A stretch of DNA of 5,424 nucleotides, taken from Bacteroidetes bacterium 4572_114. Lineage in GTDB: Bacteria > Bacteroidota > Bacteroidia > Bacteroidales > 4484-276. This document shows, in pieces, positions 5,326 through 5,424 of the stretch (the first letter of the stretch is position 1; every line of letters starts with the position of its first letter). A program made the translations under genes and the position numbers. The notes beneath the pieces are model-generated. The model saw nothing but the letters and a program-made list of their open reading frames with translations, had not been told where the DNA came from and searched no databases. The stretch is from the NCBI GenBank assembly GCA_002254335.1, contig NIVA01000144.1:1-5424 (forward strand). Reading direction: 5' to 3'.

Positions 5326-5391
5326 GCCCTCGCAGTTAAAGTATTGAGACCTAACAGGTCTTCAAGACCTGTTAGGTCTTTTTGCGGGGGC
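5326..5391. repeat. outer inverted repeat enclosing the terminator
   Basis: GCCCTCGCA (5326-5334) and TGCGGGGGC (5383-5391) pair over 9 bp with one T-G wobble, and enclose the 33-bp terminator hairpin. This gives a two-level palindrome of 66 bp. The outer pairing would compete with the T-run of the inner terminator, since its right arm uses the last T. Confidence 0.5.
5347..5383 (+). terminator. rho-independent terminator
   Basis: AGACCTAACAGGTCT (5347-5361), loop TCA, and AGACCTGTTAGGTCT (5365-5379) make a perfect 15-bp stem, and the sequence continues as a run of five T (5379-5383). It is the only convincing terminator in the window and would end transcription of the + strand genes, about 220 bp after the last stop codon. 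There is no A-run on its left side, so it should work mainly on + strand transcripts. Each arm is itself an inverted repeat (AGACCT-AAC-AGGTCT). Confidence 0.85.
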
Positions 5392-5398
5392 GTGAAAC

Positions 5399-5424
5399 TT
5401 TCCATCGTCCGCAGGACATGGAAA
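5399..5424. repeat. inverted repeat at the window end
   Basis: TTTCCAT-C-GTCC, loop GCA, then GGAC-ATGGAAA, gives an 11-bp stem with one bulged C. It reaches the last base of the window, so its true extent and anything that follows, such as a T-run, cannot be seen. Confidence 0.6.

Overview
The window looks like a chromosomal stretch from a Bacteroidota (Bacteroidetes) genome, probably an environmental Cytophagales- or Flavobacteriia-like lineage; nothing here fixes the genus. Three things support this. The start codons are preceded by A/T-rich leaders without a GGAGG-type Shine-Dalgarno. TAnnTTTG boxes, the Bacteroidetes -7 promoter element, lie upstream of three of the four genes. The genes themselves have a Bacteroidetes character: a lipoprotein with tetratricopeptide (TPR) repeats, and a fused SpmA-SpmB protein in a context with no other sporulation genes.

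Layout. Positions 1-373 hold no convincing gene. They contain an 8-bp tandem array (7-94), then a 163-bp repeat element with inverted ends (134-296), then a promoter for the first gene. Positions 374-1054 encode an exported protein with two YCII-like domains. Positions 1055-1394 hold a second, shorter copy of the repeat element (1085-1213), followed by two 22-bp palindromes 29 bp apart that overlap the -33 region of the next promoter. Positions 1395-2627 encode a fused SpmA-SpmB 'nucleoside recognition' (Gate domain) membrane protein. After 38 bp with its own -7 box comes a TPR lipoprotein (2666-3559). A 183-bp gap with a 33-bp imperfect hairpin leads to a polytopic membrane protein of unknown function with a very basic, His-rich N-terminal tail (3743-5128). 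Positions 5129-5424 are non-coding and dense in inverted repeats, including a strong rho-independent terminator.

All four genes are on the + strand and all four products are predicted to be in the envelope: one exported, one lipoprotein, two polytopic membrane proteins. They need not form one operon, because promoter-like boxes precede genes 1, 2 and 3. The last gene shows no clear promoter and may be read through from the TPR gene. No common pathway can be deduced from the sequence.

The most informative non-coding signals are the tandem operator-like palindromes in front of the SpmA-SpmB gene, the pair of MITE-like elements flanking the YCII gene in direct orientation, and the pair of 33-bp hairpins flanking the last gene in opposite orientation, whose differences include a compensatory base-pair change. 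I found no CRISPR array, tRNA, rRNA, transposase or recognisable defence or toxin system.
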